Made by a program: the position numbers and the translations under genes
Shown here: in pieces, positions 37,911 through 47,263 of the stretch
How positions within the stretch are numbered: position 1 is the first letter of the stretch
Layout: every line of letters begins with the position of its first letter
Source: Chitinispirillum alkaliphilum
GTDB taxonomy: Bacteria > Fibrobacterota > Chitinivibrionia > Chitinivibrionales > Chitinispirillaceae
Direction of reading: 5' to 3'
Length of the DNA: 64,000 nucleotides
Assembly: GCA_001045525.1 (NCBI GenBank)
Contig: LDWW01000014.1
Coordinates: 55,055-119,054, forward strand
Notes under the pieces: generated by a model
What the model saw: only the letters and a program-made list of their open reading frames with translations
Databases searched by the model: none
Told to the model about the DNA's origin: nothing

Positions 37911-38213
37911 TAGGGACGGAGTTGCTTTTTTTGCTTTGGAGGGATTGTTTCCTTGGGCACGGAGTTGCTTTTTTTGCTTTGGTGGGGATTGATTCCTTGG
38001 GGACGGAGTTGCTTTTTTTTGCTTTGGAGGGATCGTTTCCTTGGGGACGGAGTTGCTTTTTTTGCTTTGGTGGGGATTGATTCCTTGGGGACGGAGTTGC
38101 TTTTTTTGCTTTGGTGGGGATTGATTCCTTGGGGACGGAGTTGCTTTTTTTGCTTTGGTGGGGATCGTTTCCTTGGGGACGGAGTTGCTTTTTTGCTTTG
38201 AAGGGATTGATTC
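37911..38213. repeat. seven-copy 44-bp tandem repeat with GGGGACGGAGTTGC core
   Basis: Seven units with core positions near 37916, 37959, 38003, 38047, 38091, 38135 and 38179, so the period is 43-44 bases. Each has GGGGACGGAGTTGC, a T-run, GCTTTGG(A/T)GGGGAT and a TT(C)CCTT tail; units 4 and 5 are identical. The array fills most of the 485-base gap between the divergent ThiF-like and PAS kinase genes. All three minus frames stay open across it, giving Lys/Gln/Ser/Pro-rich shadow peptides. The same core recurs at the right edge of the window. Confidence 0.92.
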
Positions 38214-38304
38214 GTGTGACCTGGGGGGCGATGAGGTAAGTGGCATAAATTTTGCATTTTTTCACTTTTGTTGAAAACTTCACCCAAATTGCAGGATCAG
38301 GAAA

Positions 38305-40206
38305 ATGGAATCCGGGGAAATATTACAAGAAAGCAAGCGACGATTTGATGCATTGTTTAATCGATCTTTGCTAGCCGTTTTCGTTTCTGATCTTAACGGC
38401 AGGCTTATTGACCTAAATTCTGCCGGACTTTCAATTCTGGGTTATTCATCTCATGAGATCAGGGGTGTTGATTTTTCCAGATTAACCGCTGGACCAGAAA
38501 TGGCGAAGAAAATCAGGGCTGACATTGCCAAACTTATCAGAGTTGGTAGTCAGAAAGAACCGGCAGAATATGAGCTACAAAGAAAAGACGGAAGTAGGCT
38601 TTGGGTTGAGGTGTTGAGTTGTTTGCTGGTAGAAGATGGCAAGCCGTATGGAATAATTGGAACAGGTGTGGATGTAACAGAGCGTAAGCAACATGAGGTT
38701 CAGCTCCAGAATAGTAAAAACAACCTGAAAACTACCCTGGAATCAATTGGAGATGCTGTTATAACGACTGACATGTCGGGAAAAGTAACGTCTGTAAACA
38801 GGGCTGCAGAAAAACTCACCGGTTGGAGTGAAGAGGAAGCTGTTGGCAGAGATTTTGGGAATACTTTCAGGATAATCAACACTGCACATCGCAATTTGCA
38901 GATAAATCCTGTTGCGCAAGTGCTTTCACAAAGAAAAACCATAATATTCGACAAAAATACTCTCATGATTTCAAGGAGTGGCAGTGAATATTATATCTCA
39001 GATTCCGCTGCACCTCTTCTGGATGATGAAAAACGAATAAGAGGCGTGGTGATCACGTTTTCTGACAAAACAGAACTTTTTGGACTGATTCAGCAGTTAG
39101 AGGAAAGCAAGGAGAGACTTGAGCTGGTAATAGATGCTGCGGAAATGGGAATTTGGGACTGGGATATCAACAGTAATAGGGTCATTTATAACCAAAAATG
39201 GATAGAGATGACAGGGTATAACAGAGAAGATATAAAGCCGACTATTGATACCTGGAAAGAGTTGCTTCATCCAGAAGACAGGGGTAATGTTTTGAAAAAC
39301 ATGCAAAATCATTTACAAAATAGAGTTGCCCTGTTCCAGGCCGAGCATCGTATCAGGCAAAAAAACGGCCAGTATATCTGGGTACATAGTAAAGGGAGAG
39401 TAATAAAAAAGAGTGATGACGGGAGTCCAGTTCGGGCATGTGGCATAATGATAGATATCACTGAGCGCAAAAACATCTTAAGAGTGCTCGAGGATACCAA
39501 TAGCAAACTCCTAAAAGCAAACAGGCGTCTCAAAAAATATGACAAACTGAAAACGGAATTCGTCTCCAGGGCATCACATGAGCTTCGTACCCCTATCACT
39601 TCGATTCTTGGCTACACTCAAACCCTGCTTGCTCCGGACATTGGTATCGATATTGATGAAAAAAGAGTGTATCTGAAAATAATCGAAAAAGAGGCGCACA
39701 GATTGAAAAAACTGGTCAGTTCATTATTGGATATTTCAAAAATTGAAAGCGGTCTGAGCAATGGACACAAAGAATTTGTTTCCCTGGATTCTTTAGTTCA
39801 TGAGGTAATTGGAACACTTAATATAGATACTGCAAAATCTCTTTCGGTTAAGTCGGATGAATGGGGGGAACAGCCTTTTCGATGTCATAAAGAGCAGGTA
39901 AAAAAACTATTTGTTAATATTCTTGAGAACTCCCTTCGGTATGCTGATATGATAACTGTTGAGATATCAGGGAATAACAACAGAAGATATGTGACAATTA
40001 GCGACAATGGACCCGGAATCGACAAAAGAGAAAAAGACAGGATATTTGAGAAGTTCTATCGTATTCAGGGAGAGGAAAAACCCGGTAGTGGAAGTGGGCT
40101 TGGTTTGGCTGTGGCAAAAAACATTATCAAAGCGCACGGGGGTGATATTTATGTGGAATCTTCTCCTGGTAAGGGGACTGTATTTCATTTTTACCTCCCA
40201 GCCTAA
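38305..40206 (+). CDS. soluble histidine kinase with three PAS domains
   Basis: A 633-residue cytosolic sensor kinase without membrane segments. PAS domains at about 8-125, 135-260 and 270-395 (the third, starting IWDWDINSNRVIYN, is PAS_3-like with a PAC tail), HisKA with phospho-acceptor His425 in SRASHELRTP, then HATPase with NILENSLRYA, DNGPGID and GSGLGLAV. The ATG has AGGA upstream. A receiver-only gene follows 26 bases downstream, its likely partner. Signal unknown; PAS pockets may bind flavin, haem or small ligands, none of which can be read here. Confidence 0.93.
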   Translation: MESGEILQESKRRFDALFNRSLLAVFVSDLNGRLIDLNSAGLSILGYSSHEIRGVDFSRLTAGPEMAKKIRADIAKLIRVGSQKEPAEYELQRKDGSRLWVEVLSCLLVEDGKPYGIIGTGVDVTERKQHEVQLQNSKNNLKTTLESIGDAVITTDMSGKVTSVNRAAEKLTGWSEEEAVGRDFGNTFRIINTAHRNLQINPVAQVLSQRKTIIFDKNTLMISRSGSEYYISDSAAPLLDDEKRIRGVVITFSDKTELFGLIQQLEESKERLELVIDAAEMGIWDWDINSNRVIYNQKWIEMTGYNREDIKPTIDTWKELLHPEDRGNVLKNMQNHLQNRVALFQAEHRIRQKNGQYIWVHSKGRVIKKSDDGSPVRACGIMIDITERKNILRVLEDTNSKLLKANRRLKKYDKLKTEFVSRASHELRTPITSILGYTQTLLAPDIGIDIDEKRVYLKIIEKEAHRLKKLVSSLLDISKIESGLSNGHKEFVSLDSLVHEVIGTLNIDTAKSLSVKSDEWGEQPFRCHKEQVKKLFVNILENSLRYADMITVEISGNNNRRYVTISDNGPGIDKREKDRIFEKFYRIQGEEKPGSGSGLGLAVAKNIIKAHGGDIYVESSPGKGTVFHFYLPA

Positions 40207-40232
40207 AGAGATACTTTATCATCGGAATATAA

Positions 40233-40604
40233 ATGTCAAAAAATGTTCTGATTATCGAAGATGAAAAAGTCCTTTCTGAACTGGTAAGAGTAAATCTTGT
40301 ACTCAGGGGTATACCCGTAGAGACTGCCTATACCGCTCAGAGTGGGTTGGATAAAGCTTTCAAAATCCGTCCCGATATAATATTGCTCGATGTACGTCTG
40401 CCGGATTTCACTGGCTGGGAGGTTTGTAAAAAACTGAAATCTCAGAAAACTGATGAATGGAACCCTGTTATCGTTTTTCTGACAGCTGCAACCCAGGCCT
40501 CTGATAAAAAAACGGCTAAAGAATCTGGTGGTGATGACTTTGTAGAAAAACCGTTTGAAATGTCAGAACTCGTAAAAAAAGTTAAAGAGCTCCTCGGACC
40601 ATAA
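40233..40604 (+). CDS. single-domain response regulator (receiver only)
   Basis: A 123-residue CheY-like receiver. Acidic pocket IIEDEK, phospho-acceptor Asp in LLDVRLPD, then the conserved FLTAA Thr and KPFE Lys. There is no output domain, so it acts by protein contact or as a phosphorelay shuttle. It is co-transcribed with the PAS kinase. Confidence 0.92.
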   Translation: MSKNVLIIEDEKVLSELVRVNLVLRGIPVETAYTAQSGLDKAFKIRPDIILLDVRLPDFTGWEVCKKLKSQKTDEWNPVIVFLTAATQASDKKTAKESGGDDFVEKPFEMSELVKKVKELLGP

Positions 40605-40641
40605 ACGCTGCTGCCCACCAGAAATGCTACTTTTTACCCCG

Positions 40642-41619
40642 TTACACCTCTTTGGGATCAAGTCTTTTAACTAAACCAAGGGATTTTATCATTTGGTTAT
40701 CATTATCTATGCCTGCTCCTGGAGTGGTGAGATATCCACCAGAAACATACCCGTTTGCACCGGCAAAAAACATCAGACTCTGAAGTGTACCTAGATTGAC
40801 TTCACGTCCTCCGCAAACTTTTATGTTTTTCTGAGGCATAGCAAGGCGAAACATCGCAACTATTTTGAGAAACTCAATTGGTGATTCTTTGGGTGGGGAA
40901 ATTCTGGTACCCGGAACTGCATTGATGAAGTTAATGGGTACAGTGTCTACATCCAGATCTTTAAGCTGATTGCAGAATTCAATCCGGTCATTCCATGTTT
41001 CACCCATACCGAAAATTCCACCGCAACACACTGATAGACCTGCATTTTTTGCCCCTTTGACTGTATTTATCCTATCATCATAGGAGTGAGTCGTGACTAT
41101 TGATGGAAAAAAAGTTCTGCTTGTCTCAAGATTATGGTTATAGCATACCACTCCAGCTTCTTTAAGCATACGAAATTCTTCCTGGTTTAAAATTCCCAGG
41201 GAGGCATGTTTTTCTCCTTTGCATGAAGAGAGTGCCTGGCAGATCTGTGTTATCTCCTTCTTTTCAAGAGCACGGCCACTTGATACAACACAGAACGGAA
41301 ACCCTTTTTGCAAAGAATCTTCACACTTTTCAGCTATCAGTGATGGGGACACAAGATCCTGTACGTGAATATTTGTATCATTATGTTGTGATTGAGAACA
41401 GAACGCACAGTCTTCACTGCACCCACCTGATTTAATGTTCAAAAGTGTACATGGATCAACATTCTCCTTATGAAAATGGCGGCGTACCAGATCCGATGCC
41501 GCAAACAGAAGCATTACCTTATCTTCAGGCCATTCTGCAATTAGTTTAAGATCAGAAATGTCAATTGTGTTTTCGATTGAACGTTCATACATTTGCTGTG
41601 ATATTTTAAATAATTCCAT
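40642..41619 (-). CDS. bioB: biotin synthase
   Basis: Radical SAM enzyme inserting sulfur into dethiobiotin, the last step of biotin synthesis. 325 residues. The radical SAM cluster motif CSEDCAFC is at about residues 67-74; the second cluster's Cys and Arg positions are represented by CVVSSGR, VCCGGI and CGGREVNLG. The ATG has GAGGC upstream. It is the third gene of the bioF / bioH-like / bioB unit. Confidence 0.96.
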   Translation of the reverse strand: MELFKISQQMYERSIENTIDISDLKLIAEWPEDKVMLLFAASDLVRRHFHKENVDPCTLLNIKSGGCSEDCAFCSQSQHNDTNIHVQDLVSPSLIAEKCEDSLQKGFPFCVVSSGRALEKKEITQICQALSSCKGEKHASLGILNQEEFRMLKEAGVVCYNHNLETSRTFFPSIVTTHSYDDRINTVKGAKNAGLSVCCGGIFGMGETWNDRIEFCNQLKDLDVDTVPINFINAVPGTRISPPKESPIEFLKIVAMFRLAMPQKNIKVCGGREVNLGTLQSLMFFAGANGYVSGGYLTTPGAGIDNDNQMIKSLGLVKRLDPKEV

Positions 41620-41674
41620 CGCTTAGCCTCAAATTCATGTTTACAATCACCCTGTGCAATCGGATTATGGTTCC

Positions 41675-42346
41675 TTAGTTGTAGTATGAAAATACTTTCT
41701 TCACTTCATCAATGCAGGAAAGAAAAAACGAGTGCGGTCCTTTAAACTCCCGGTATATGCCATTAGCTATCCCGGAGAATACTACAGCCGATTCTTTAGG
41801 GATAATCATGTCTTCTTTTCCATGCAAAAAAATCGACTTGGTTTCAATTGATTTCACCGGATTCAGATCTGCTTGTTGAAGAAACAGAAGGCCATGGATC
41901 AGTTCTTCTTTTGTGTATTTGTTTTTGATTTGGGGTTTTGGTGGTAATCCACACCTCTCATGAAAACGGATAAGGGTGTTTTGGGGATCTTTGTTCATAG
42001 CGCTAATCATATTTTGCAATATAACAGGACGCATACCATGTTTGAAAAATGCAGTGCGGCAAAATGAAGGTGTTGCCGACAATAGATAAAGCAGAGCAGG
42101 GTTTGTTTTTTGTCCGATAGCCCAGGCTATCATTGCCCCTGTTGACCATCCCGCAATTGTGGATTTTTCTGGGATGGTCCCTATATGAGAAATCGCAGCA
42201 TCTACCCAGTCTGCTTTTAGTTTTTTGCTGTCGAAAAGATATGGCATCAATCTGTTGATATCAACATAATGAGCGTTTTCTCCAAATATGGGTTTTAGTA
42301 TTTGCGGTTCCACACCCCAGCCACCAAGAACTGTTACATTATCCAT
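41675..42346 (-). CDS. alpha/beta hydrolase in the BioH position (pimeloyl-ACP methyl ester esterase candidate)
   Basis: A 223-residue alpha/beta hydrolase that probably releases pimeloyl-ACP methyl ester, closing the BioC-initiated pathway. The nucleophile elbow is GWSTGA, the acid is Asp in HGKEDMIIP, and the His is in GPHSFF. It is short compared with E. coli BioH and more like BioG/BioV-type replacements, so no symbol is given. The ATG at 42344-42346 overlaps the bioF stop by 8 bases (ATGGATAA), strong coupling that supports a biotin role. A longer GTG start exists inside bioF and was rejected. Confidence 0.82.
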   Translation of the reverse strand: MDNVTVLGGWGVEPQILKPIFGENAHYVDINRLMPYLFDSKKLKADWVDAAISHIGTIPEKSTIAGWSTGAMIAWAIGQKTNPALLYLLSATPSFCRTAFFKHGMRPVILQNMISAMNKDPQNTLIRFHERCGLPPKPQIKNKYTKEELIHGLLFLQQADLNPVKSIETKSIFLHGKEDMIIPKESAVVFSGIANGIYREFKGPHSFFLSCIDEVKKVFSYYN

Positions 42347-43481
42347 GATTGTTTTTCCATTCACACATTAGTCTGGTGATTTCCGATAGTGATTCTTTTT
42401 CCATGCCAAGGTTAAGTGAAAGGCGCACTCTTTCAGTTCCGGTCGGCACTGTAGGGGCGCGGACTGCGGGAGCAAAGACTCCATGGTCTTTCAGGTAGTT
42501 CGACAGAGATAATGCCTTTTCTGGAGTGCCGGTTATAACAGGAACAATCTGGGTTGTGGAATTGAGTGTATAAAACCCATGCCCTGAAAGCGTTTGTCTG
42601 AATTTGTCTGCGATGTTAAGTAACTTCTTCCCTGATCCCGGGTTTTCTCTGATGTGCCTTACAGATGCGAGGTTGAATGCCAGCACTGAGTGTGGCAGAC
42701 CAGTTGAAAACACAAAACTTCTGGCATTGTTGATAAAAAAATCTCTTAAAACCGAATCGCCCGCGAAAAAACCACCAAGTCCTGCTACCGCTTTGCTTAG
42801 CGTGCTTACCCTGATGTGAATTCCGTCTGATGTGCCACTTTCTTCAACAAGGCCACTTGCCGTTTGCCCGAAAATACCTGTCGCATGTGCTTCATCAACC
42901 ATAACCATGGAACTGTAATCAGAGGCGAGTTGGCAAATGTCAGAAAGTTTGGCTCTGTCCCCATCCATGCTGAAAACGGTATCGGTTACAATGAGTTTTT
43001 CTTTTCCGTTACATTTTTTAAGCTGGTTCCTGAGATCATCCATGTCATTATGTTTGTATCTGTGAACCTTTGCACCGGATAATATACTGCCGTCTATAAT
43101 TGATGCATGATTCAAACGATCACTGAAAATATCACTGTGCCTTGAACAGAGTGAGGCAATTATTCCTGTGTTTGCTGCATATCCGGAATTGAAAACCAGG
43201 GAGGATTCACATTTTTTCCATTGAGCCAGCTCATGTTCAAGCTCCTCATATAACTTTGTATTCTGTCCAACCAGTCTTGAAGCAAGGTTACCGTGGTATC
43301 GGGATTGAACCAGTTTTTCAGCATTTTTAAGCACCTCACTGTTTTGGTGAAGAGCCAGATAGCTGTTGGAAGACAAATCCAGGTAAGCATGTTCGGGAAA
43401 ACCGGGAATATGTCTGAACAGAGATGAACTCTTCCTTTTGCAGAGGTTTGAGATTGCTTTTTCAAATAGTGCTGGTTTCAT
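42339..43481 (-). CDS. bioF: 8-amino-7-oxononanoate synthase
   Basis: PLP enzyme condensing pimeloyl-ACP (or -CoA) with alanine. 380 residues from the ATG at 43479-43481. Motifs: NSGYAANTG, DRLNHASIIDG, VDEAHATGIFG and the PLP Lys in STLSKAVAGLGGF. A 47-residue upstream extension is open but unlike the family. No strong ribosome binding site is seen. It heads the minus-strand unit with the BioH-like and bioB genes. Confidence 0.94.
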   Translation of the reverse strand: MKPALFEKAISNLCKRKSSSLFRHIPGFPEHAYLDLSSNSYLALHQNSEVLKNAEKLVQSRYHGNLASRLVGQNTKLYEELEHELAQWKKCESSLVFNSGYAANTGIIASLCSRHSDIFSDRLNHASIIDGSILSGAKVHRYKHNDMDDLRNQLKKCNGKEKLIVTDTVFSMDGDRAKLSDICQLASDYSSMVMVDEAHATGIFGQTASGLVEESGTSDGIHIRVSTLSKAVAGLGGFFAGDSVLRDFFINNARSFVFSTGLPHSVLAFNLASVRHIRENPGSGKKLLNIADKFRQTLSGHGFYTLNSTTQIVPVITGTPEKALSLSNYLKDHGVFAPAVRAPTVPTGTERVRLSLNLGMEKESLSEITRLMCEWKNNHG

Positions 43482-43662
43482 CTGTTTTTTGAGTAGGGTA
43501 CCTGGATTCTCTGTAATACTGGCTTGTTTGTAACGATTAATGTAAAATACTATAATAGTGGATTGAGTCACAAACTTAGCTGACTGCTGTTTTTCCACTT
43601 GGGCAAAAAAACGCACACTCATTTAATTTGTGTACTGTACATCAATTTACAGGGGAATAGAA

Positions 43663-45126
43663 GTGGCCAAAAAGCATCTGATCTTTTATATAATATTTTT
43701 TTTGCTGGTACAAACCGTTATTGCTGCTCCTGTTTTAAATGGATTTTTCATTCAGCCAACGTTGGGTTATGGTGTTGTGGGCTGGAACAGAAATTCAGAG
43801 TTAGTGTTTGATTCTCAGCAAAAGTATGATGAGTGGGTTAAAACTATGGCAGATATCGGTGCTGAGATACTCATTTACCAGTGGAGCACCCATCACCAGA
43901 GAGATCAGCAATGGTTTGCTCAGGCATGGGGGGCTCATGCCACCGCAGATTTTGCGTTCTACGATATAGGTGAAGGAATAATTAATGATATACCCACTCA
44001 AAGCTGGACTTCCCCCACTACCTGGCCCGGAAGTGATGTCGAACCTTTAAGGAGGGCGCTGGATGCCTGTGAGAAGAATGGGGTTTCTTTGTGGATTGGT
44101 CTGTACCTCAATGAGCATCCCGAGAGTTACAATTGGTGGGAGGCTGTAAGTAATTCAGATATCATGGCAAAAGACAGTGCGATTATAGAACACCATATAA
44201 GCAGGTCACTGTTTGTTATAGATGAATTGTCTGAAAAATTTGCAGCCCATCCTTCATTCGCAGGATTTTATTACAGCATTGAAATTGCCAATGTGGCGTT
44301 TATCCCCGAGAGAAACTGGCCATATCTTGCTCATATCCTCGATATTGTTGCACAGAGAGTTCATGAAAAAGCACCGGGAGCCAGGCTGTCAGTTTCACCC
44401 TTTTTCAACACTTCCCTTGCATCGGCTGAGGAGTATGGGAAAATGTGGGAGTATGCACTGCAAAATTCGGCCCTCGATGTGATAATAATCCAGGATGGTG
44501 CCGGGGTGGATCCACACACCTTGACTCAAAGCACTAATCTTATTTCTCCCTATTATGCAGCGGTTCGTGATGCAGCTATATCAGCGGGGACCAGTTTCTG
44601 GGCAAATCCTGAATCTTTTACAAATGAAGGCAACAGAATGAACCCTCAGTTCAGACCGGCTGATATCGATCAGTTTACCCGTCAGCTTGAAATAGCATCT
44701 GTCTATACTGATACTCTCGTTAGTTTCAGCTTTCAGTATATGGATCCAAACCCCTTCCACACTTTACCAGCTGGTTCTTATACACCACCAGGCTTGGATG
44801 AGGCAAAAGAACGGCTGCGTCTGTATAATGATTACAAAAGATATTACGAGTCGGTACATACAGGAGTAAGTAGTCCGGTCAAATCTGCAAAACACAGTGT
44901 AAATCGAAGGGGAAATGTTTTATCGGTTCACAGTCCATTTCCGGTGAAAGCCACCATAGCCTCTCTTTCTGGGAGAATTGTTGAGGTTTCAGATCTTGGG
45001 AGTGGAGAAGTCTATTATGATATCGGTGCTGTATTGAAGAATAAACCCAACGGAGTTTATGTTGTACAGTTTAGAGCAGGGGAGGTTCTTCATTCATTCA
45101 GGTTTGTAAATGGTAGAGTGAAGTAA
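43663..45126 (+). CDS. secreted DUF4434-type glycoside hydrolase-like protein with C-terminal sorting-like domain
   Basis: Exported protein of 487 residues. The signal peptide runs to about residue 22 (KKHLIFYIIFFLLVQTVIAA). The mature part begins NGFFIQPTLGYG, a typical DUF4434 opening, and continues as a TIM-barrel-like domain (DIGAEILIYQW, GVSLWIGLYLNEHPES, FAGFYYSIEIANV). The last 75 residues form a small beta domain ending NKPNGVYVVQF, the type found at C-termini of secreted FCB enzymes. The start is a GTG at 43663 behind AGGGGA. Together with the next gene it forms a plus-strand pair between the biotin units. Polysaccharide cleavage is inferred, substrate unknown. Confidence 0.78.
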   Translation: MAKKHLIFYIIFFLLVQTVIAAPVLNGFFIQPTLGYGVVGWNRNSELVFDSQQKYDEWVKTMADIGAEILIYQWSTHHQRDQQWFAQAWGAHATADFAFYDIGEGIINDIPTQSWTSPTTWPGSDVEPLRRALDACEKNGVSLWIGLYLNEHPESYNWWEAVSNSDIMAKDSAIIEHHISRSLFVIDELSEKFAAHPSFAGFYYSIEIANVAFIPERNWPYLAHILDIVAQRVHEKAPGARLSVSPFFNTSLASAEEYGKMWEYALQNSALDVIIIQDGAGVDPHTLTQSTNLISPYYAAVRDAAISAGTSFWANPESFTNEGNRMNPQFRPADIDQFTRQLEIASVYTDTLVSFSFQYMDPNPFHTLPAGSYTPPGLDEAKERLRLYNDYKRYYESVHTGVSSPVKSAKHSVNRRGNVLSVHSPFPVKATIASLSGRIVEVSDLGSGEVYYDIGAVLKNKPNGVYVVQFRAGEVLHSFRFVNGRVK

Positions 45127-45191
45127 CACAACACTTACAAAGTATTCGGATTTGTTTAATAGAACTGTATTTGTATCAGCAGGGAGAAGAA

Positions 45192-47192
45192 ATGTTGAAC
45201 ACAAAAAAGATCGTGGCGATAGCTGTCCTCTTTGTCGCTTCTGGGCTGACATCTTCTGCAAGGGTCAGAGTGGAAGGGAACAGGTTTTTCAGAGGGGATA
45301 ATCAGATTTTCATGCTGGGAACCAATACACCATGGAACAGCTGGAATGAATTTGGTCAAAATTTCGATTCCGGTTGGTGGGAGAATCATTTTCGCAAGTT
45401 GAGTGAAAATGGTCTCAACAATACAAGGGTATGGATCTCCTGCAGTGGAGAGAATCAATCGCCGGTTATTTCTGAGGACGGATTTGTAAGTGGTGCGACA
45501 GTGCAGTTCTGGCAGGATGTAGATCAGCTCTTTCATCTTGCCAAACAACACAACATATACCTGATGGTTGCACTTATCTCTTTTGATCATACCCGAACAG
45601 ATGGTGATTGGGGAGAGCGGTGGCGTAAAATGTATTCATCTGAGGAGAACAGAAAATCGTATATAGATAATTACGTCAAACCATTTATCGAAAGATACAG
45701 AAAAAATAATTATTTCTGGGCTGTGGATGTGGTAAATGAGATAGAGTGGGTATTTGAAGATCACGGAGTAAAGAGAGAATATGTTGTAGATCTAATTGCA
45801 CGCGTTGCAAATGCGGTAAGAGAAACAAGTGATGGAGAAGTGCTCGTAACACAGGGGTTGGGTGCGGGGCCAAAATTTGGTTCTCCTGTATTCGAAGGTA
45901 ACATGGTGAGTGATGATACATTGGGTAATTACCAGCCCGGAGCGCATCTTGACTTCTATAAAATCCACTATTACGACTGGCAGCGCCAGTGGTTTGGCTC
46001 ACCATTTGAAATGGGACCTGGAGATTGGCAGATTGACTATAAACCCTGCATAATAGGGGAGTATGGTGCAAGCGGTGCTGCCGAATTTTCTCCTGAAGAG
46101 TGTTTGTTGAATTCTGTAAGTTTAGGGTGGCAGGGAGTGCAGCCATGGACTTCCAACGGGGTTGACGGCTACGGAAGTATAGATGAATTTGGTACCGTGT
46201 TTAAATTCTGGAGTACCCAAAACCATGAGTTGGTTTTTCCGCCTCAGACAGAAAACCCGGGACCCTTTACAATTGATATCCTGCAGTCTGAAGGTGGAAT
46301 GATTAATGTAGACCCAGTGAAAAAAATTTATCAAAAGAATGAAAAAGTTATTGTTACAGCCTTACCAGAGGATGGTAATGAGCTGAGACGGTGGGGTGGA
46401 GGCATTATCTGTACAAGTACTAAATGCACTGTTGTTGTAAATGAAAATCTGACTCTGTCAGCGCATTTTGCAACCTCCGGAGACCTTATCTCAAATGGGT
46501 CATTCTATGATGGTGAGCTATTTTGGAGCCTTGGACGACATGGAGGAGCTGCTGCTGACGTATATGTGGATAGAGGAACTTTCTGTATCAGCATTGCAGA
46601 TCCTGGTTCGCAAATGTGGCATCTTCAGTTAACCCAGGGCGGGTTGTTTCTTGAAGCCGGACGCAGTTATGAGTTTTCTTTCAGTACAAGGGCAGAATCA
46701 AATCGCTCAATGTATGTTGCTCTTGGTGAAGATGGAGGAAATTATGATAAGTATGCAGAGAGAACAGTATCCCTCACAGAAGATATGCGGACTTTCACTA
46801 TTAATTTCATAACAGAGAAACCTGATTCCAATGTGCGTGTAGAGTTCAACATGGGAGCTGAAGCTGGGGATGTTTATTTGAATGATGTGTCACTGAGGTT
46901 TACAGATGTTTCTTCTGTCGTTAAGAACAATGTCAATCAAACATTTTTTGTTCCTAAGCCAATTTCAGGTTACCGATTTGAAAATGGATTACTTAAGCTG
47001 AAAGGTGTCAATGGTGACAACGTGTCAGTTGACGGGTATGCGTTAAACGGCAAACACCTTTTTAGCTGGAATGGAAAGGCCGTAGGCGAAAAGGTGAGTA
47101 TACCAGTGAATGTTTCTTCTTTCAATGTAATGGTTATAAAAGGGACTGTCGATGATAGGGACGTGTATTTAAGAGTTATAAACAGAAATTAA
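45192..47192 (+). CDS. secreted GH5-type glycoside hydrolase with InlB-like, carbohydrate-binding and sorting-like domains
   Basis: A 666-residue exported enzyme. Signal peptide to about residue 23; catalytic TIM barrel about 24-345 with acid/base Glu in VVNEIEW and nucleophile Glu in IIGEYGA, as in GH5 mannanase-like enzymes. Then an InlB-like repeat (GGMINVDPVKKIYQKNEKV, about 365-425), a CBM4/9-like module from LISNGSFYDGELFW (about 430-565), and a C-terminal beta domain (about 580-666). The ATG has AGGGAGAAG upstream. Likely target is a beta-linked glycan such as mannan or glucan, but this cannot be fixed by reading. Confidence 0.85.
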   Translation: MLNTKKIVAIAVLFVASGLTSSARVRVEGNRFFRGDNQIFMLGTNTPWNSWNEFGQNFDSGWWENHFRKLSENGLNNTRVWISCSGENQSPVISEDGFVSGATVQFWQDVDQLFHLAKQHNIYLMVALISFDHTRTDGDWGERWRKMYSSEENRKSYIDNYVKPFIERYRKNNYFWAVDVVNEIEWVFEDHGVKREYVVDLIARVANAVRETSDGEVLVTQGLGAGPKFGSPVFEGNMVSDDTLGNYQPGAHLDFYKIHYYDWQRQWFGSPFEMGPGDWQIDYKPCIIGEYGASGAAEFSPEECLLNSVSLGWQGVQPWTSNGVDGYGSIDEFGTVFKFWSTQNHELVFPPQTENPGPFTIDILQSEGGMINVDPVKKIYQKNEKVIVTALPEDGNELRRWGGGIICTSTKCTVVVNENLTLSAHFATSGDLISNGSFYDGELFWSLGRHGGAAADVYVDRGTFCISIADPGSQMWHLQLTQGGLFLEAGRSYEFSFSTRAESNRSMYVALGEDGGNYDKYAERTVSLTEDMRTFTINFITEKPDSNVRVEFNMGAEAGDVYLNDVSLRFTDVSSVVKNNVNQTFFVPKPISGYRFENGLLKLKGVNGDNVSVDGYALNGKHLFSWNGKAVGEKVSIPVNVSSFNVMVIKGTVDDRDVYLRVINRN

Positions 47193-47201
47193 GCAAATAT
47201 G

Positions 47202-47255
47202 ATTAAACCGGCGATCAACCTGCGTGAGTTTTAAGTTTTTAATCGCCGGTTTAAT
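47202..47255. terminator. perfect 14-bp inverted repeat between the GH5 gene and bioA
   Basis: ATTAAACCGGCGAT and ATCGCCGGTTTAAT flank a 26-base loop that includes a T-rich run. It sits between convergent genes and probably terminates both. Confidence 0.65.
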
Positions 47256-47263
47256 TGATGTAA

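Noticed and set aside
37911..38213. CRISPR array
   Set aside because: The 44-bp units abut without unique spacers and no cas genes are nearby; it is a plain tandem repeat.
37820..38287. N-terminal extension of the ThiF-like protein and other open frames across the repeat
   Set aside because: All three minus frames and one plus frame stay open only because of the repeat composition; the peptides are low complexity and family homology begins at the ATG at 37819.
43528..43557. BirA operator upstream of bioF
   Set aside because: TTGTAACG and TGTAAAATACT recur near bioC but with different spacing and without clear dyad symmetry; not strong enough to list as a feature.
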